NCBI GenBank assembly: GCA_019634245.1 | Contig: JAHQVR010000236.1 | Coordinates: 1 to 14,390, forward strand | Source of the DNA: Gammaproteobacteria bacterium | Lineage (GTDB): Bacteria; Pseudomonadota; Gammaproteobacteria; Granulosicoccales; Granulosicoccaceae | DNA length: 14,390 nt | Direction of reading: 5' to 3' | Shown: positions 14,301 to 14,390 of the stretch, in pieces | Layout: every line of letters begins with the position of its first letter | How positions within the stretch are numbered: position 1 is the first letter of the stretch | Notes under the pieces: model-generated | What the model was told of the DNA's origin: nothing | Databases searched by the model: none | What the model saw: only the letters and a program-made list of their open reading frames with translations | Made by a program: the position numbers and the translations under genes

Positions 14301-14390
14301 ATACCGACACGACGACTAATTTTTACTTGGGAGTCGGTGCAAACGTCGAAGCTCCACCAGTCGATCCACCAGTTGATCCACCAGTCGATC
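8369..14390 (+). CDS. Large two-partner secretion exoprotein (TpsA, filamentous-haemagglutinin type), partial at right edge
   Basis: The frame from the ATG at 8369 stays open for 2007 codons to the window edge. Residues 1 to about 45 are an extended signal peptide (basic PRREIAV, core ending SSLSAAPVAP). Residues about 50-230 are the TPS secretion domain: VVHGSASF, INWQDFSIAAQESVNFLQ, then VFVINPNGLIIG with the NPNG motif at 124-127. This domain is what the TpsB transporter recognises. Residues 304-422 and 825-945 are two copies of a module with NGDGG, GGFVETSG and GTWL(L/I)DP motifs. Between them, 505-764 is an acidic low-complexity stretch. Residues about 950-1990 are Gly/Asp/Asn-rich repeats (GDINI, GGDINISG) expected to form a beta-helix. 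The visible end is a PPVD repeat. After the signal peptide I see only two cysteines, Cys1340 and Cys1345. A cell-surface adhesin role is likely by family; the ligand is unknown. The C-terminal anchor or secretion end is not visible. Confidence 0.9.
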   Translation, partial: MRDQLKRSNKIGSTVKETKLPILPRREIAVCITTMCMASSLSAAPVAPEVVHGSASFIREGNHLEITNSNGTIINWQDFSIAAQESVNFLQTHASSAILNRVISNIPSDILGDLTSNGRVFVINPNGLIIGADARIDTAGFVASTLDISNEDFIAGRMKFVGDSGDIENHGYIAAGPGGEVILIAPNVENHGIIEAEDGQILLAAGREVTLHSMQSGGLSYRVSAPGDRALNIGELVASNGSVKVFADQIFQQGTISASRARRDADGSVILEADNGLAVSGDIDVSGLGVEGGDIHLLGDEIDVTNANIDASGEGGGEILIGGDYQGKGSVKNAANTDIDAATVIRADGGNNGDGGRVIVWSDNTTNSFAKITARGGITQGDGGFVETSGKKVLNFGQAVDVSATDGEAGTWLLDPEDIVIDEAGAASISTSLNGGSNVEVRTSDEGDGEGNITVAAPITKSEGDTAVTLTLDAHNRVDVNAPITTTAGPLNVNIKTGRQVATTEQPVDEQAADPVTETPVEEPVEEAVDETVAQSPGESTEESAEEGAGEDEVAAEDGNEQGDSEGSESAAEETSEGEEVAAEAPEEANNDEQAEVVDESVSEENEDAQEVVAADEQPASESEAGESAATEETETTEVVDNAGAEEAAEVETPEVEVAEIEAPEVEEEVGSTQPVDTSTDEQAAPQAPTDSPGVDATPASSVETTTTVASAPPEPEASESQVDNAVEETQQQVVVAETAPADPPVDADTPDVTAPTESNSQADGFVDQADQQIVIDADIFTGGGDVSIDAGDDGDVIIVADVDTTDHDGDEAGDITIEGENIALVDDAEVDASDEVAGDILIGGGLQGQDPDVDNADIVLIGSDASVSADGGDNGDGGTIIVFSEQNSVISGNLSAQGGRLSGNGGFVETSGINNLRLNTTPNVSAPNGEGGTWLIDPVNITIDNVGTGTNTNSEVGMGFTRYFPYDDSSGAYVDIYYLTNALAMGTDIIVDTTGSIGSEPGDINFVGNLTADDYENFSGSLTLNSANDINFTGSIDTQSFNGNNNYLGELDIYFNATGDINLYTYTSGGPPVNSASILTGGDLSLVAGDFGDGDGEGSITSSISIQLGNLNADTDRTNGTLDARAIGGSITFQTQDGVNGDGQVFVDGDVILNADESVMHSGTINAKYGGAVDIDSGMEFDVTNTGLIGARNGIDITAGYDVNLDVRGDNQVFYDGRLFSYYDDINLTANRDVNISGRLIQAGTYIASPSPGNNIYGADINITSNSEGSYSVPSGYGVVNITNSVEPGYNNDVRIRSISEYYQDRYSGPPGAPLPPGEFYGGDINISGNAVNVVNPGCEESDCSARITLEARDINIGQADATDGLIVGDVTISSEAPFGVDGGGPSMDYSYGGQITVLADRDLQIAAAGDLTVQSSDTVYIYDIPLGATDIEPINSTANNRIDLSGDQSVDLVATDISIEAGAGRDSNITIASRAGYYGPVENVGYVTIQAENLTLSGSQIVPFYNNNSMQQEGLELGAYATIVAQTALDIDVENDLAMRGRISPDNGFDTGLRRDSREFTSSIASYGDLNIDVGETLFMEGSEILLLAEEFGIEDNPRFGENGAPDNIDTITTQNLVASNGRIVFDRDANEDNDSFAPGELVLTTTGADSVIAGAPTPDLMNFPNDFALQLSSVTWNQAGTVDWRSGAIQVGVAPVDNPSGLTDTFQYEFLGRGRNSIINNSGTFRVNSESGRFTFDTGFPFNGVGTGIGDFINTGTVIKDTGDGTTDFVVDLINTGNFYAEAGTIDLSYGGLFQSAGQTVLRGGSIAGEVGDGSELNFTGGAIRGGISDYEGIYEGGMLISNVTVQNTTIDPGFSPGTLYVQGDFDATGGGNTFDFEVYYGPAGTYYDSLNISGTAMIPITGVQGDNVVQASGDVNLYVDAYVDPPAYYGATFNVITANVTGDIGDLNVADSINVGVYGDGADNNDASYYSFSYTDTTTNFYLGVGANVEAPPVDPPVDPPVD
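9278..9634 (+). repeat. TpsA module, copy A (residues 304-422)
   Basis: The first copy of a 119-residue module has in order: NANIDASGEGGGEILIGG, DGGNNGDGGRVIVWSD, ARGG, GGFVETSG (at 383-390) and GTWLLDPEDIVID (ending at 422). This pattern is common in filamentous-haemagglutinin-type exoproteins and is taken to be a beta-helix segment. It lies directly before the acidic stretch. Confidence 0.75.
9881..10660 (+). other. Acidic low-complexity segment within the exoprotein (residues 505-764)
   Basis: These 260 residues consist almost only of Glu, Asp, Ala, Val, Thr, Ser, Pro, Gln, Gly and Asn. I find no Lys, Arg, His, Phe, Tyr, Trp, Cys, Met or Leu and a single Ile. In the first two thirds roughly four residues in ten are acidic; the last third is richer in Pro, Thr and Ser. 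A short internal repeat reads EVETPEVEV then EIEAPEVEE near 10316-10371. The segment should be disordered and highly negative. It separates the two homologous modules and keeps the reading frame. Confidence 0.85.
10841..11203 (+). repeat. TpsA module, copy B (residues 825-945)
   Basis: The second copy repeats the order of copy A: DAEVDASDEVAGDILIGG, DGGDNGDGGTIIVFSE, SAQGG, GGFVETSG (906-913) and GTWLIDPVNITID. The distance from first to last motif is within two residues of copy A. The DNA of the two copies has diverged, so the duplication is not recent. Confidence 0.75.
14354..14390 (+). repeat. 12-bp tandem repeat encoding PPVD at the window edge
   Basis: Three copies of CCACCAGTYGAT run in frame to the last base and encode Pro-Pro-Val-Asp each time. 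The array is cut by the window edge, so the copy number is unknown. It probably encodes a stiff linker between the beta-helix and a C-terminal domain not visible here. Confidence 0.8.

Overview
The window looks like a chromosomal segment of a gammaproteobacterium, probably free-living or marine. Base composition is moderate, the malate dehydrogenase is of the cytosolic-like type found in many proteobacteria, and there is an outer-membrane two-partner secretion system. The genus cannot be named from sequence alone. No tRNA, rRNA, CRISPR array, intact insertion sequence or phage gene was recognised.

Layout. (1) 1-992, minus strand: a gene that runs off the left edge, encoding a PAS-like sensor, a LuxR-type helix-turn-helix and the beginning of an alpha/beta-hydrolase fold. 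(2) 993-1435: a non-coding divergent spacer. (3) 1436-2416, plus: mdh, NAD-type malate dehydrogenase. (4) 2542-2979, plus: a small TerB-like protein with its own promoter, ending at a bidirectional-looking terminator (3016-3043). (5) 3119-5365, minus: a SulP anion transporter carrying STAS and cyclic-nucleotide-binding domains. (6) 5366-5781: a divergent regulatory region with promoter candidates facing both ways, several inverted repeats and a leader of about 230 nt. (7) 5782 to the right edge, plus: a tightly coupled three-gene operon consisting of a TpsB/FhaC-type outer-membrane transporter, a secreted FecR-domain protein and a very large TpsA exoprotein. The exoprotein is still open after 2007 codons at the window edge.

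How the parts work together. The right-hand operon is the most distinctive part. By family knowledge, the TpsB barrel recognises the N-terminal TPS domain of the TpsA and passes it across the outer membrane, where it folds as a beta-helix adhesin. The FecR-domain gene lies between them, overlapping the transporter by 4 bp and the exoprotein by 16 bp, so the three products are probably made together. The exoprotein contains two homologous modules of about 120 residues, separated by a 260-residue acidic low-complexity stretch with no basic or aromatic residue. The leader upstream of the operon can form alternative hairpins, which suggests regulation of adhesin expression at transcription or RNA level. 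The left-hand genes (mdh, TerB-like) are ordinary. The two minus-strand genes are multidomain fusions that link sensing or nucleotide binding to another activity.
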